A stretch of DNA of 64,000 nt, from assembly GCA_963712165.1 (NCBI GenBank), contig CAVQGY010000001.1, forward strand, positions 434,001-498,000, in the 5' to 3' direction. Source of the DNA: B10-G9 sp963712165 (GTDB taxonomy: Bacteria > Chloroflexota > Anaerolineae > Anaerolineales > UBA11858). Below the pieces are notes generated by a model. The model was not told where the DNA came from and did no database searches. It saw only the letters and a program-made list of their open reading frames with translations. The first letter of the stretch is position 1, and each line of letters opens with the position of its first letter. Made by a program: the position numbers and the translations under genes. This document shows positions 44,165 through 53,383 of this stretch, piece by piece.

Positions 44165-45211
44165 ATGAAGAAACGTTTTCTGATCTTTGGTGCGGGCGCG
44201 ATCGGCACCTATATCGGAGGCAGTTTGGCCCTCCAGGGACACCAGGTTGTATACCTGGAAAAAGAGCCTGACATACCCACTTTAAAGCAACAGGGTCTGC
44301 GGATGGTCTTGGGGGAAAAAGAACATATTATTAACAATGTTGAATTCCTCAGCAGTCTGAAGTCCCTCCCCCAGTGGGATTTTGATCTGGCCATTCTGGC
44401 CCTGAAAACCTATCACCTGGATGCGGTGATAGGGGATCTGACCGTTCATACGGATCACCTTCCCCCCCTGCTCTGTCTTCAAAATGGTGTGGAAAGCGAA
44501 AAGAAGCTAGCGGAAGCTCTGAATGGCACCTGCATAATCCCTGGAACTGTGACCAGCGCTGTTGACCGTTTGGAAAAAGGGAATATCCTCCTTCAAAAGT
44601 TTCGCGGTATGGGGATTGCCGGGGATAATCCCCAACTGAAGGTGTTTCAGACTGTCTTTAGCCAGGCAGGTCTGAACTGCAAAATTTACCGCCGGGCTGA
44701 TGGGATGAAGTGGTCCAAACTAATAACCAATTTATTGGGAAATGCCAGTTCTGCGATACTCAATCTCTCGCCATCGGCTATTTACCACCATCCTGACCTC
44801 TACCAAATGGAGCTGGAACAAATCAAAGAAACCTTACTGGTGATGAGAACTCTGCGAATACCTGTTATCAACCTGCCTGGAGTGCCAGTCAGATTATTGG
44901 CTGGAGTTGTACGGTCCGTTCCGGGGTCCATATCCCAGCCAGTTCTATCTGGGATGATAGGAGGAGGACGAGGTGAGAAGATGCCATCCTTTCATATTGA
45001 CCTTCACAGCGGTAAAGGTATAAGTGAGGTTGAGGAACTCAATGGAGTTGTTGTGCGGAAGGGCAAGGAACTGGAAATAAAAACGCCAGTCAATCAATTC
45101 TTAACAAGTCGATTGATGGCAATGATCAGGAGAGAGCTACCACTCGATCTTTACCATGACCAGCGTGAATTATTCCTTACAGACCTCAGGTCATTTAAGG
45201 TAGGACAATAA
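44165..45211 (+). CDS. panE: 2-dehydropantoate 2-reductase family (ApbA/PanE)
   Basis: 348 residues. Rossmann motif FLIFGAGAIGTYIGGSLALQGH at the N-terminus binds NADPH. LALKTYHLDAVI, LCLQNGVESEKKLAEAL and the catalytic-lysine region ADGMKWSKLITNLLGNASSA are typical of ketopantoate reductases, which make pantoate for coenzyme A. Several paralogues of this family act on other substrates, and no panB or panC is adjacent, so the exact role is uncertain. It converges on the pyrimidine phosphorylase gene with one base between stops. Confidence 0.8.
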   Translation: MKKRFLIFGAGAIGTYIGGSLALQGHQVVYLEKEPDIPTLKQQGLRMVLGEKEHIINNVEFLSSLKSLPQWDFDLAILALKTYHLDAVIGDLTVHTDHLPPLLCLQNGVESEKKLAEALNGTCIIPGTVTSAVDRLEKGNILLQKFRGMGIAGDNPQLKVFQTVFSQAGLNCKIYRRADGMKWSKLITNLLGNASSAILNLSPSAIYHHPDLYQMELEQIKETLLVMRTLRIPVINLPGVPVRLLAGVVRSVPGSISQPVLSGMIGGGRGEKMPSFHIDLHSGKGISEVEELNGVVVRKGKELEIKTPVNQFLTSRLMAMIRRELPLDLYHDQRELFLTDLRSFKVGQ

Positions 45212-45212
45212 C

Positions 45213-46517
45213 TCAGCGAATTATCTCATACACAAGAGGCAGGGCTGGAACAGGTTGGTCACTCCAGCGGTGAGCTTCGAGCAGCCGAATCTTGGCCTTC
45301 TCAAAATCATCTTCTGATTTGGCATGAATGATCAACAAGTCCTGGCCTTCCTCTATATAATCCCCTACTTCCCTCAATATCTCGATACCAACTGTATGGT
45401 CAATTGGATCATCCTTTTTAGCCCTCCCAGCTCCGAGATCAACCGAGGTTTCTCCAACTATCCGGGCATGGATCTGGCTTATGTAACCGCTCTGCGGAGA
45501 TGGGACTGTTTTTATGACATTCGCCCGGGGGAACTTTTCCGGGTCCTTGACATAACTCACATCACCCCCTTGTGCTTCCACCAGCTCCAGGAAATGATTC
45601 CAGGCTGATCCATCCGACAGGGCTTTTTGAGCCATCTCCCGGGCACTCTCTAAAGTATCAGCTGTTTTTCCGAGCAGCAGCATCTGCTCAGCTACTTCCA
45701 AGCAATGCTCAAGGAAACTTTGAGGACCACCTCCCTGGAGAGTATTGATGGCCTCTTTCACCTCAAGGATATTGCCAACAGCAATACCCAGGGGCTGGTT
45801 CATATCTGAGATCAAGGCAGTTGCTGTCCGGTCTGCGAGATGGGCGATATCCACCATAAATTGAGCGAGCTCTCGGGCTTCTTCCTGGGTTTCCATAAAG
45901 GCACCCAGGCCAATCTTGACATCCAGGACAATCGCCTGCGCGCCGGCAGCGATCTTCTTGCTCATAATGGATGAGGCAATCAGCGGGATGGAATCGACAG
46001 TACCAGAAACATCACGCAATGCGTAGAATTTGCCGTCCGCGGGTGCAAGCACGGCAGTTTGACCTGCCAAAACCAGTCCGATCTTTTTCAATTGGGCTAA
46101 AAACTCTTCCTGGCTTAAGTCAACCCGGAATCCCGGGATGGATTCCATCTTGTCCAGGGTGCCGCCGGTAAATCCCAATCCCCTCCCCGACATCTTGCCA
46201 ACCGGTAAACCACAGGCAGCCACCAGGGGCTCTACCACCAATGTGGTCTTATCCCCTACTCCGCCGCTGGAGTGTTTGTCCACCGCGAGAGGAACAGCAG
46301 GACTGAGATCCAGAATCTCACCGGATTTGACCATGGCCATGGTCAGGTCTGTTGTTTCCTGGGGAGTCATGCCGTTCAAAAGGACGGCCATCGTCCAGGC
46401 TGATGCCTGATAATCTGGGATTGAGCCGTCCGTAAATCCCTGGACGAAAAAATCAATCTCCTCTCTGGTCAATTCCCCCCCATCCCTTTTTTTGATGATG
46501 ATATCTACAGCACGCAT
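45213..46517 (-). CDS. pdp: Pyrimidine-nucleoside / thymidine phosphorylase
   Basis: 434 residues from the ATG at 46517, which has GGGAG six bases upstream; a TTG at 46535 is the upstream limit. It splits thymidine or uridine with phosphate into base and sugar 1-phosphate. Visible are IIIKKRDGGELTREEI, the phosphate-binding VDKHSSGGVGDKTTL, the family signature SGRGLGFTGGTLDKMESIPG and MSKKIAAGAQAIVLDVKIGLGAFM. Upp, encoded nearby on the other strand, would salvage the uracil released. Thymidine-specific DeoA and Pdp cannot be separated here. Confidence 0.9.
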   Translation of the reverse strand: MRAVDIIIKKRDGGELTREEIDFFVQGFTDGSIPDYQASAWTMAVLLNGMTPQETTDLTMAMVKSGEILDLSPAVPLAVDKHSSGGVGDKTTLVVEPLVAACGLPVGKMSGRGLGFTGGTLDKMESIPGFRVDLSQEEFLAQLKKIGLVLAGQTAVLAPADGKFYALRDVSGTVDSIPLIASSIMSKKIAAGAQAIVLDVKIGLGAFMETQEEARELAQFMVDIAHLADRTATALISDMNQPLGIAVGNILEVKEAINTLQGGGPQSFLEHCLEVAEQMLLLGKTADTLESAREMAQKALSDGSAWNHFLELVEAQGGDVSYVKDPEKFPRANVIKTVPSPQSGYISQIHARIVGETSVDLGAGRAKKDDPIDHTVGIEILREVGDYIEEGQDLLIIHAKSEDDFEKAKIRLLEAHRWSDQPVPALPLVYEIIR

Positions 46518-46578
46518 AGCTGCTCCCGGATCCAAGGCTGATTTGATGATTTTTTGATTATACCGTAAGCGGTTTGTA

Positions 46579-47523
46579 TCAGGTCTGCCTAGATGGTCCA
46601 GCAGGATTTTCCTTCCCTTTTTTCCTTTGATTATTAGTCACCTGGAAGATACCAGTCACACCCAAGAGCACGAAAAATCCTCCCGCCACTGTCCAGCCCG
46701 AGATAGGTTCTCGAAGGACCAGCCATCCTAAAAATACAGCGATGACCGGGTTCACATATGCATAGGTGGTTACTAAGCTTGCTGGAAGTTGCTGCAGTGC
46801 ACTCACAAATGAGGTAAAGGCAATCATAGAACCGAATACGACCAGATATCCCCAGGCCAGTAAGGCCTCTTGAGTAGGTACGGGCAGCGGTTCCCGGATC
46901 AACAGGGCGATCAGCGTATAAAATAATCCTCCAAATAATTGCTGATATCCAGAGCTGACTCCCTTCCCCACACTTACTGGTCTCCGGGCCTGCAATACAA
47001 GGCCGCAAGACCAGCTCAAACTGGCACACAGCAAGGCCACCAGGGAAAAGATATCCGCTCGAATCCCTGAGATCAATAGAGGAAAACTAAGGATCACAAT
47101 CCCACCAAAGCCGGTGATCAAAGAGATGATCAAGAGAGCTGAGGGCATCTTTTTATCCAATATGGACTCAATCATAGCCACCCAAATCGGTGTGGCAGCC
47201 ACGATCAGGGCAGCTAATCCAGAATCAAGCCTCTGTTCTGCGAGTATCACCAAACCATTTCCCCCGATCCAGAACAATAAACCGGATACAGCCAGCACCA
47301 GGAGATCATTTCGATTGGGAATAATATTCTTTTTTCTTAGGGCCCCCCACAATACAAGCAAAGACCCCGCAACCAGGACCCTCAGTCCCCCAAACCAGAA
47401 TGGTTGGAAACCGGAGCCTTCCGTGATGCCTATCCGAATTGCCAAATAGGTGCTGCCCCAGATAAAGTACACTGAAAACAGATTGATCAATCCAGCTGCT
47501 GTTATTTTCCGTTGATCCTGCAA
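46579..47523 (-). CDS. EamA/DMT family membrane transporter
   Basis: 314 residues with ten hydrophobic segments in two EamA repeats. Family features include FIWGSTYLAIRIG in helix 1, GGLRVLVAGSLL, ATPIWVAMIE and, in the second half, YAYVNPVIAVFLGWLVLREPI. Members of the drug/metabolite transporter superfamily export amino acids, nucleosides or other metabolites, and the cargo cannot be told. It lies 22 bp after queA and 61 bp before the phosphorylase start in the same direction, at the end of a run headed by ruvB. Confidence 0.88.
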   Translation of the reverse strand: MQDQRKITAAGLINLFSVYFIWGSTYLAIRIGITEGSGFQPFWFGGLRVLVAGSLLVLWGALRKKNIIPNRNDLLVLAVSGLLFWIGGNGLVILAEQRLDSGLAALIVAATPIWVAMIESILDKKMPSALLIISLITGFGGIVILSFPLLISGIRADIFSLVALLCASLSWSCGLVLQARRPVSVGKGVSSGYQQLFGGLFYTLIALLIREPLPVPTQEALLAWGYLVVFGSMIAFTSFVSALQQLPASLVTTYAYVNPVIAVFLGWLVLREPISGWTVAGGFFVLLGVTGIFQVTNNQRKKGKENPAGPSRQT

Positions 47524-47545
47524 TGAGCTCTCCTTCTACTGGAAT

Positions 47546-48568
47546 TCAGACCAGAAGCATGGCATCTCCGAAGGAATAGAAGCGGTATTTCTCCTTCATG
47601 GCCAATTCATATAAAGATAATATCCTTTCCCGTCCTGCAAATGCACTCACCATCATCAGCAAAGACGATTCCGGAAGATGAAAGTTTGTCAACATACCAT
47701 CCACAACACGAAACTTAAAACCCGGCAGGATAAACAGGTCTGTTGGGCCTTCGAAAGGTCCTAAACCCTTGGGATCATCGGATTGAAGAGCCGCTGTCTC
47801 CAATGTCCGTACAGATGTCGTTCCGACAGCAATTACCCTCCCCCCACGCCTTCGAGTTTCTATGATCGCGTCCACAACTCGTCCCGTGATCTGGCACCAC
47901 TCACTATGTATCTGGTGATCCCTGGGATCTTCTTCATGGACAGGCGCAAATGTATCCAGCCCAATGTGCAATATGACCTCGGCCAGCCGGACGCCCTTGG
48001 CTCGGATCCTTTCCAGAAGTTCAGGCGTAAAATGGAGACCAGCTGTGGGAGCTGCAGCGGACCCAGATTCTCGGGCATATACTGTCTGGTAGCGTTCAGG
48101 TTCTTTCAACACCGCGTTAATATAAGGTGGCAAGGGAACCCCACCAATCTCTTCTATCACGTCATTAATGGGAGTGGTGAAACTGATTTGACGCAAAGAC
48201 CTCCCGAGATCCTTTTCTATCAAACCCTCTGGGCCATCGTTGATTTGGATCCTGCTGCCTGGCTTGAGTCCTTTTCCTCCGACCATGACCTCCCAGCGAT
48301 CCCTCTCGATCTCCCTGATCAGCAGCAGTTCGATCTTTCCTCCAGTTGGGACCTTACTTCCCATCAATCTGGCCCGGATTACCCTGGTCTGGTTGATCAC
48401 CAGCAAGTCATTTTCGGTCAACAGATCTACCAGATCGCTGAAGATCCTATGCTCCACCTTATCTTGAGCTCGATCGTAAATCAATAACCGTGATGAATCC
48501 CTGGGGTGGACAGGGTTCTGAGCTATGTATTCTTTCGGTAGATGGTAGGAAAAATCAGATGTTTTCAA
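47546..48568 (-). CDS. queA: S-adenosylmethionine:tRNA ribosyltransferase-isomerase
   Basis: 340 residues. It transfers the ribosyl part of S-adenosylmethionine to preQ1-tRNA to form epoxyqueuosine. Visible are FSYHLPKEYIAQNP, RDSSRLLIYDR, VRTLETA, AAPTAGLHFTPELL and the C-terminal TNFHLPESSLLMMVSAFAG. Full length. It follows the DUF2905 gene by 12 bp in a ruvB-DUF2905-queA arrangement seen in many bacteria, with no tgt in the window. Confidence 0.95.
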   Translation of the reverse strand: MKTSDFSYHLPKEYIAQNPVHPRDSSRLLIYDRAQDKVEHRIFSDLVDLLTENDLLVINQTRVIRARLMGSKVPTGGKIELLLIREIERDRWEVMVGGKGLKPGSRIQINDGPEGLIEKDLGRSLRQISFTTPINDVIEEIGGVPLPPYINAVLKEPERYQTVYARESGSAAAPTAGLHFTPELLERIRAKGVRLAEVILHIGLDTFAPVHEEDPRDHQIHSEWCQITGRVVDAIIETRRRGGRVIAVGTTSVRTLETAALQSDDPKGLGPFEGPTDLFILPGFKFRVVDGMLTNFHLPESSLLMMVSAFAGRERILSLYELAMKEKYRFYSFGDAMLLV

Positions 48569-48580
48569 GAATCACTTCTT

Positions 48581-48814
48581 TTACTTGTTAAGGAAATAGT
48601 ACACAAGGTTGATAATCACTGTTACCACGACCGATATCAGCAATGAGGAGATAATCGGTATCGCACAGGTTAAGTTCCTCCATTTGATCTTGATATCACC
48701 CGGTAGGTTTCCCAGAGGTATATCCAGTCGATCCAGCAGGTAAAGAAGGCCGGCAAGCAGCAGTAAAATTAACCCAAATAAGGCCAGGATTCGAGCGGTC
48801 AGGGATAATTCCAT
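48581..48814 (-). CDS. DUF2905 family small membrane protein
   Basis: 77 residues with two transmembrane helices separated by LGNLPGDIKIKWRNLTCAIPI, which matches the DUF2905 core (LGxLPGDI and a short loop). Function is unknown. It sits 9 bp after ruvB and 12 bp before queA, the position typical of this family, which suggests tight co-expression. Confidence 0.85.
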   Translation of the reverse strand: MELSLTARILALFGLILLLLAGLLYLLDRLDIPLGNLPGDIKIKWRNLTCAIPIISSLLISVVVTVIINLVYYFLNK

Positions 48815-48823
48815 ATTTCCTCG

Positions 48824-49858
48824 CTACTGAATCAGCCTGGGCTGTACTGCGTTATCAGGAGGTTCTAAACCAAGATGGGTGTATGCTTGTCTTGTGGCTA
48901 CCCTTCCCTGGGCTGTCCGCTGCAAGAATCCCAGCTGCAACAGATAGGGCTCAACTACATCCATGATAGTATCCGGGTCTTCCCGAATCGATGCTGCGAT
49001 TGTCTTCAATCCAACAGGACCGCCCTGGTATTTGATCACAATAGCATGCAAAACACGCCGGTCCATCGAGTCCAGTCCAATGGCATCGATATTCAATAAA
49101 TCCAGGGCTTGCTGCGAAATCTCGGCTGTGATCTCTCCCTCTCCTCGAACCTGGGCAAAATCACGCACCCGGCGAAGCAATCTGAGTGCGACGCGGGGTG
49201 TGCCCCGCGACCTGGTGGCAATTTCAGTGATTCCAGCATCTACAGAGGGGACCTGGAGCCGCAGGGCAGCTTCCTGGATGATCTTCTGAATAGCATCATT
49301 TGTATAATAATCCAAACGATATACCGCTCCAAATCGCGCTCTTAATGGAGCAGTGACCAGGGCTAATCGCGTAGTTGCCCCCACAATGGTAAAGCGGGGA
49401 AGTTTGAGCCTGACCGATCGGGCAGAAGGACCTTTGCCAATCACAATATCCAGAGAGTAGTCTTCCATAGCCGGATAGAGTACCTCTTCAACTGCCCTGC
49501 CAAGGCGGTGGATTTCATCAATAAACAGGATGTCCCCCTGGTTGAGATTGGTAAGAATAGCCGCCAGATCACCAGCTCTTTCGACTGCAGGGCCGGAGGT
49601 GATCTTGATATTTACACCCATCTCGTTCGCCAGAATGTGGGCCAGGGTAGTCTTCCCTAAACCTGGTGGGCCATAGAATAGAACATGATCAAGGGCTTCC
49701 TGACGGTGTTGTGCCGCAGCAATCAGAATTTCCAGATTTTCCCTGATCATATCCTGCCCAACCATATCCTGTAAAGATTGCGGGCGTAATGCATAATCAA
49801 AGGAATCGCCTGGTTTAGAATCAGCACCCACCAGGCGGTCAGACTGATGATCGTCCAT
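48824..49858 (-). CDS. ruvB: Holliday junction branch-migration helicase RuvB
   Basis: 344 residues from the ATG at 49858; the frame extends to 49909, but RuvB usually starts shortly before the DYALRPxxLxDxxGQ segment, seen here as DYALRPQSLQDMVGQ. Visible are Walker A FYGPPGLGKTTLA, Walker B DILFIDEIHRL, the sensor FTIVGATTRLALVTAPLRARFGA and a winged-helix end (LQLGFLQRTAQGRVAT). It drives branch migration together with RuvA, which is not in this window. A TATAAT box lies seven bases before the ATG, hinting at a leaderless transcript. Confidence 0.94.
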   Translation of the reverse strand: MDDHQSDRLVGADSKPGDSFDYALRPQSLQDMVGQDMIRENLEILIAAAQHRQEALDHVLFYGPPGLGKTTLAHILANEMGVNIKITSGPAVERAGDLAAILTNLNQGDILFIDEIHRLGRAVEEVLYPAMEDYSLDIVIGKGPSARSVRLKLPRFTIVGATTRLALVTAPLRARFGAVYRLDYYTNDAIQKIIQEAALRLQVPSVDAGITEIATRSRGTPRVALRLLRRVRDFAQVRGEGEITAEISQQALDLLNIDAIGLDSMDRRVLHAIVIKYQGGPVGLKTIAASIREDPDTIMDVVEPYLLQLGFLQRTAQGRVATRQAYTHLGLEPPDNAVQPRLIQ

Positions 49859-49865
49859 GCCTAAG

Positions 49866-49871
49866 ATTATA
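49866..49871 (-). promoter_or_regulatory. -10 box close to ruvB start
   Basis: TATAAT on the minus strand, seven bases ahead of the ATG at 49858, which places the expected transcription start at or next to the A of the ATG. No good -35 box is seen 17 bp upstream. It would give a leaderless mRNA if used. Confidence 0.4.
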
Positions 49872-49902
49872 CCGAAGTCCCCCTTATAATGCGAAGGAAT
49901 GT

Positions 49903-49930
49903 GTGACAAATCATCCCAACAGGATATAAT
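49903..49930 (+). promoter_or_regulatory. Promoter of upp
   Basis: GTGACA (49903-49908), a 16-bp spacer and a perfect TATAAT (49925-49930), followed by a GGGAG ribosome binding site and the ATG at 49966. Confidence 0.65.
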
Positions 49931-49965
49931 CAGCTTGGAAAGGTAGCAAACACAGGGAGACAGCC

Positions 49966-50592
49966 ATGAATAATCTATTTGAGTCCAGTCATCCGCTTGT
50001 TGCTCACAAATTAACCCGCCTGAGAGATAAACATACAGATCCCAAGAAATTTCGAGAGTTGGTTCGAGAGATCTCTGCCCTGCTTGCTTATGAAGCTACT
50101 GCCGATCTCGATATCGCTCCCTTAGAGGTGGAAACCCCGCTAGCCAAAGCGGATGGGATGGAACTTAAGCAACATTTAGGATTGGTTCCCATCTTACGGG
50201 CAGGTTTGGGTATGGTGGAAGGAATCTGGGGGTTAATGCCCACAGCAGTGGTCTGGCATATCGGGCTCTACCGGGATGAAAAAACGCTGCAGCCAGTGGA
50301 ATATTACAACAAGCTGCCGCTCGAACCAACTGTGTCAGTTTGTCTTGTACTGGATCCCATGCTGGCAACTGGCGGGTCTGCTGTGGCTACTGTGGACATT
50401 CTAAAGGAATGGGGTGTCCAGAGAATCAAATTCCTGGGCATACTTGCCGCTCCTGAAGGCGTGCAAGCCATGCAGAAATCCCACCCGGATGTTCCCTTGC
50501 ATCTGGCTGCTATCGATAAACATCTTAACGAAATTGGATATATCGTACCTGGTCTGGGTGATGCCGGTGACAGGCAGTTTGGCACAGGCTGA
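49966..50592 (+). CDS. upp: Uracil phosphoribosyltransferase
   Basis: 208 residues. It makes UMP from uracil and PRPP in pyrimidine salvage. Visible are LVPILRAGLGMVEG, the PRPP loop VLDPMLATGGSAVATVDIL and the C-terminal IDKHLNEIGYIVPGLGDAGDRQFGT, all characteristic. Single gene with its own promoter and terminator. Confidence 0.96.
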   Translation: MNNLFESSHPLVAHKLTRLRDKHTDPKKFRELVREISALLAYEATADLDIAPLEVETPLAKADGMELKQHLGLVPILRAGLGMVEGIWGLMPTAVVWHIGLYRDEKTLQPVEYYNKLPLEPTVSVCLVLDPMLATGGSAVATVDILKEWGVQRIKFLGILAAPEGVQAMQKSHPDVPLHLAAIDKHLNEIGYIVPGLGDAGDRQFGTG

Positions 50593-50612
50593 TGATCATC
50601 ACTTATACACAA

Positions 50613-50646
50613 AAGAGGCTTCTGTTTGGAAGCCTCTTCTTTTTTA
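50613..50646 (+). terminator. Terminator after upp
   Basis: A 10-bp stem AAGAGGCTTC (50613-50622) pairs with GAAGCCTCTT (50629-50638) around TGTTTG and is followed by CTTTTTT. It lies between the convergent upp and tpiA genes and may act weakly for tpiA too. Confidence 0.88.
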
Positions 50647-50659
50647 AATTTTTGGAAGA

Positions 50660-51421
50660 TCAAATAACAGCAGCTGCTTCTGTGATCGCAATGAAGGCTC
50701 CAGCTTTCAGGCTGGCTCCACCTACGAGCGCACCATCAATATCCGGCTGATGGAAAAAATCCCTGGCATTCTCCGGCTTCACTGAACCTCCATAGAGCAC
50801 ACGAGTCTGCTCTGCTAACCTGGGTGATACCAATCGGGCAAGTGTCTCCCTGATCTGGATCTTGATCACTTGATTCGCTCCCCCCGGTGTTGCAGCCTTA
50901 CCAGTTCCTATCGCCCAAACGGGCTCATAGGCAATCATCAGGTCCATAAGCTGCGTTTCCTGCAGACCATCAAGTGCCGATTCCAATTGCCTTGCAACAA
51001 CCTCTCCTGTCTTTCCAGCTTCATTTTCTTCCAGGGTCTCTCCAACACAAAGGATCGGTTTTAAATGAACCCCCAGAGCTGCTTTAAGTTTCTTATTCAC
51101 AGCATGGTCAGTATCCTGGAATAAGGCTCTTCTCTCTGAATGACCTATAATGACATGATCTACCAGTTCAGCGATCATCAAGGGGGAGATCTCCCCCGTA
51201 AAAGCCCCTTGTTCTTCCCAATACAGGTTTTGAGCCCCGAGGGAAATGCCAGTTCCCTCTAGAAGATCGGCTGTTTTGGCAAGTGCTGTGAATGGGGGGC
51301 AAATTATTCGATCAACTGATGTTAATTCCCCCAATCCGCTGCTGAGCTCCCGCACAAGACCAAGAGATTCCTCAACAGTTAAATGCATTTTCCAATTGCC
51401 CGCAACACAAGGTTTTCGCAA
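50660..51421 (-). CDS. tpiA: Triosephosphate isomerase, TTG start
   Basis: 253 residues. It interconverts dihydroxyacetone phosphate and glyceraldehyde 3-phosphate. The N-terminus RKPCVAGNWKMH (catalytic Lys in NWKM), IIGHSERR (catalytic His), AYEPVWAIGTGKAATP (catalytic Glu) and YGGSVKPENA are all present. The start is a TTG at 51421 with GGAGG four bases upstream; the canonical N-terminus leaves no room for another start. It follows the Ser/Thr kinase gene by 30 bp. Confidence 0.96.
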   Translation of the reverse strand: MRKPCVAGNWKMHLTVEESLGLVRELSSGLGELTSVDRIICPPFTALAKTADLLEGTGISLGAQNLYWEEQGAFTGEISPLMIAELVDHVIIGHSERRALFQDTDHAVNKKLKAALGVHLKPILCVGETLEENEAGKTGEVVARQLESALDGLQETQLMDLMIAYEPVWAIGTGKAATPGGANQVIKIQIRETLARLVSPRLAEQTRVLYGGSVKPENARDFFHQPDIDGALVGGASLKAGAFIAITEAAAVI

Positions 51422-51451
51422 TGGGCCTCCAATGATGAATTAAGATATCTG

Positions 51452-53185
51452 TTATGTTCCGGGATCAACTGCAGAAGCTTGACGGATCCAATCAGGCAGA
51501 TCGTTTCTCCCCTGTAGTTCAACCAGCAAAGCTGCAGCTTGCTCATACTGTTCCTGAGCATAGAGGATATCGATCTTTAGTAAATACGCCTCAAGCAGGT
51601 CCGGCCGCTCAACCATGACCAGATCAACAATCTCCAATGCCCGACCAGCGTTACCACCCTGCAGTGCCTTCCGGGCCAGCATGAGCTGTTCAATGGCAGA
51701 ATCCAGGACGATTTCCCGGTTATTAGACAATACCGGCAAAGAGTAATCCTCGAATGCCGCGTAATAAAGTGCCTCATGGATCAAAAGCTGGAGTTCCTCT
51801 ACAGGGATGGGGGATCCGAGCTGTTCTACCTTCATGAAGCTATATGCAGCATAGGTCCAAATATCGATCTCGGTTAACAATTGACCAAGTTCGAGGATGG
51901 TCTCAGGTTCACTCTCCGCCAGCTGATAAGCATTCTGGAAAGCTTCTCGGGCAAGCGTGAGGCGCTGCGCATTCATATAGGCAACGCCAAGCTGATATCT
52001 CAAGAAGGGATTGCGAGGCTCCTGCCGGATTTGTTGGAGAAGCGCCTGGATCTCTCCTCCCTCCGTTGCATTCCTGAAGCTCGCTTCCTGGGTCAATGTT
52101 CCAGCGGTTATCCGATCTGGCCCAGGGACATCCCGGGCATTTCCAATCACCACCGAACCTAAACAGAGCAGTACAAATGAAGGGATCAGCAGCCAGCCAA
52201 TCCATCCAGGAATTCTGGATTGGGCCTTCTGGGGAGGAATCTTTTCAGGAGCCAGCACCTCCTGGGCTGCTTGTGCCCGCTGGATAGATGCAGTCCGTCT
52301 TTCCTGAGAGTTCAGGGCCAAGGTGGGTGCCTCGCCAGCGGAGGGATGTTCCTGGATCAGAATATCGAAAGCTTTCAAGAACCCTGCCATCATTTCAGGA
52401 ATATCAGCAAAACGATCTTCCCGTTTCTTAGCCAGCGCTTTGAGCAGCGCTCGTTGCATTTCATCATTCAGGTCAGAGTTTAGATCTTTGGGCAGCGGTA
52501 GTGGAGTGTAAATATGGTCATGAATAACAGAAAAAGGTGTATCTGCCTGGAAAGGTACTTCGCCCACCAATAATTCATAGGTCATCACGCCCAGGGAATA
52601 GATATCTGTTCCACTATCCAGATCCCCCAAGCCTTTTGCCTGCTCGGGAGAGATATAATGGGGTGTTCCCATCATCATTTGCCCGGACAGGGTCGTCTGA
52701 TTTGTCTGGGCAATCCTGGCCAGTCCAAAGTCTGCCAGGTAAATGCCGCCAGCTGTATCGAGCAGTACATTAGAGGGTTTGACATCCCTGTGCAAAACGC
52801 CTTGTTTATGGGCGTAAGCCAGTGCGGATGATATCACCCGAAAGATATGCCTGCTTTCCTTATAGGTCAATTGGGATTTTTCCAGGCGATCTTTAAGAGT
52901 CTCACCGCGAACGTACTTCAGAACCAGGTAAGGCCGGTCCTCATGTTCTGAGAAGTCATAAATGGGCACAATATTCGGATGCTCAAGTCTGGCAACCACT
53001 TTTGCTTCCCGTTCAAAGCGGTCAAGAAACCCAGGATGCTCCATAAATGCCGGATGAAGCGCTTTGATCGCTACATATCGGTCTAGACTGGGGTGGTAGG
53101 CTTTAAAAACCGTAGCCATACCCCCTTTTCCCAGTTTTTCAACCAAGCGATAGGGACCAACATTTTCCCCAATAATAAACGGCAT
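51452..53185 (-). CDS. Membrane Ser/Thr protein kinase with extracellular TPR domain
   Basis: 577 residues. Kinase domain (about 8-275) with LGKGGMATVFKAYH, the VAIKALH lysine, LHRDVKPSNVLL, DFGLARIAQ and GTPHYISPEQAKG, all consistent with an active PknB-like enzyme. A linker leads to one transmembrane segment (WIGWLLIPSFVLLCLGSVVIG). The outer part contains TPR-like repeats (NPFLRYQLGVAYMNAQRLTLAREAFQNAYQLAE), where Mycobacterium PknB has PASTA repeats. It may sense envelope proteins. It is encoded just ahead of tpiA, probably in one transcript. Confidence 0.92.
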   Translation of the reverse strand: MPFIIGENVGPYRLVEKLGKGGMATVFKAYHPSLDRYVAIKALHPAFMEHPGFLDRFEREAKVVARLEHPNIVPIYDFSEHEDRPYLVLKYVRGETLKDRLEKSQLTYKESRHIFRVISSALAYAHKQGVLHRDVKPSNVLLDTAGGIYLADFGLARIAQTNQTTLSGQMMMGTPHYISPEQAKGLGDLDSGTDIYSLGVMTYELLVGEVPFQADTPFSVIHDHIYTPLPLPKDLNSDLNDEMQRALLKALAKKREDRFADIPEMMAGFLKAFDILIQEHPSAGEAPTLALNSQERRTASIQRAQAAQEVLAPEKIPPQKAQSRIPGWIGWLLIPSFVLLCLGSVVIGNARDVPGPDRITAGTLTQEASFRNATEGGEIQALLQQIRQEPRNPFLRYQLGVAYMNAQRLTLAREAFQNAYQLAESEPETILELGQLLTEIDIWTYAAYSFMKVEQLGSPIPVEELQLLIHEALYYAAFEDYSLPVLSNNREIVLDSAIEQLMLARKALQGGNAGRALEIVDLVMVERPDLLEAYLLKIDILYAQEQYEQAAALLVELQGRNDLPDWIRQASAVDPGT

Positions 53186-53328
53186 TTTCCTTTCTCCTTA
53201 AATCATTCCTGATTATACCTTATCCCTCAGGAACAGCCGCCTGAAGCCAAGAGCCTATTCCGATTGTATACCAATCTATCTTAGATCACTAAAAATGAAT
53301 TTTACAGTTTGGTTAAGATAGACTTTTT

Positions 53329-53365
53329 AAAAAAAAGAGCCTCATTCCAGACTGAGGCTTTTTTA
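53329..53365 (-). terminator. Terminator of the suf operon
   Basis: Read on the minus strand, GCCTCA (53358... 53353 side) pairs with TGAGGC around an 8-nt loop and is followed by a C and eight T (the A run 53329-53336). It is 19 bp beyond the sufU stop. T residues on the plus strand make it look bidirectional. Confidence 0.75.
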
Positions 53366-53383
53366 TCCTGTCAAATCGAATTC

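Noticed and set aside
47783..48487. 234-residue plus-strand frame
   Set aside because: Antisense to queA, which has all family motifs; the antisense product is Cys/Pro-rich without any pattern.
49859..49909. Longer RuvB N-terminus starting at 49909
   Set aside because: The extra residues are unlike RuvB, and the TATAAT box in between argues for the ATG at 49858.
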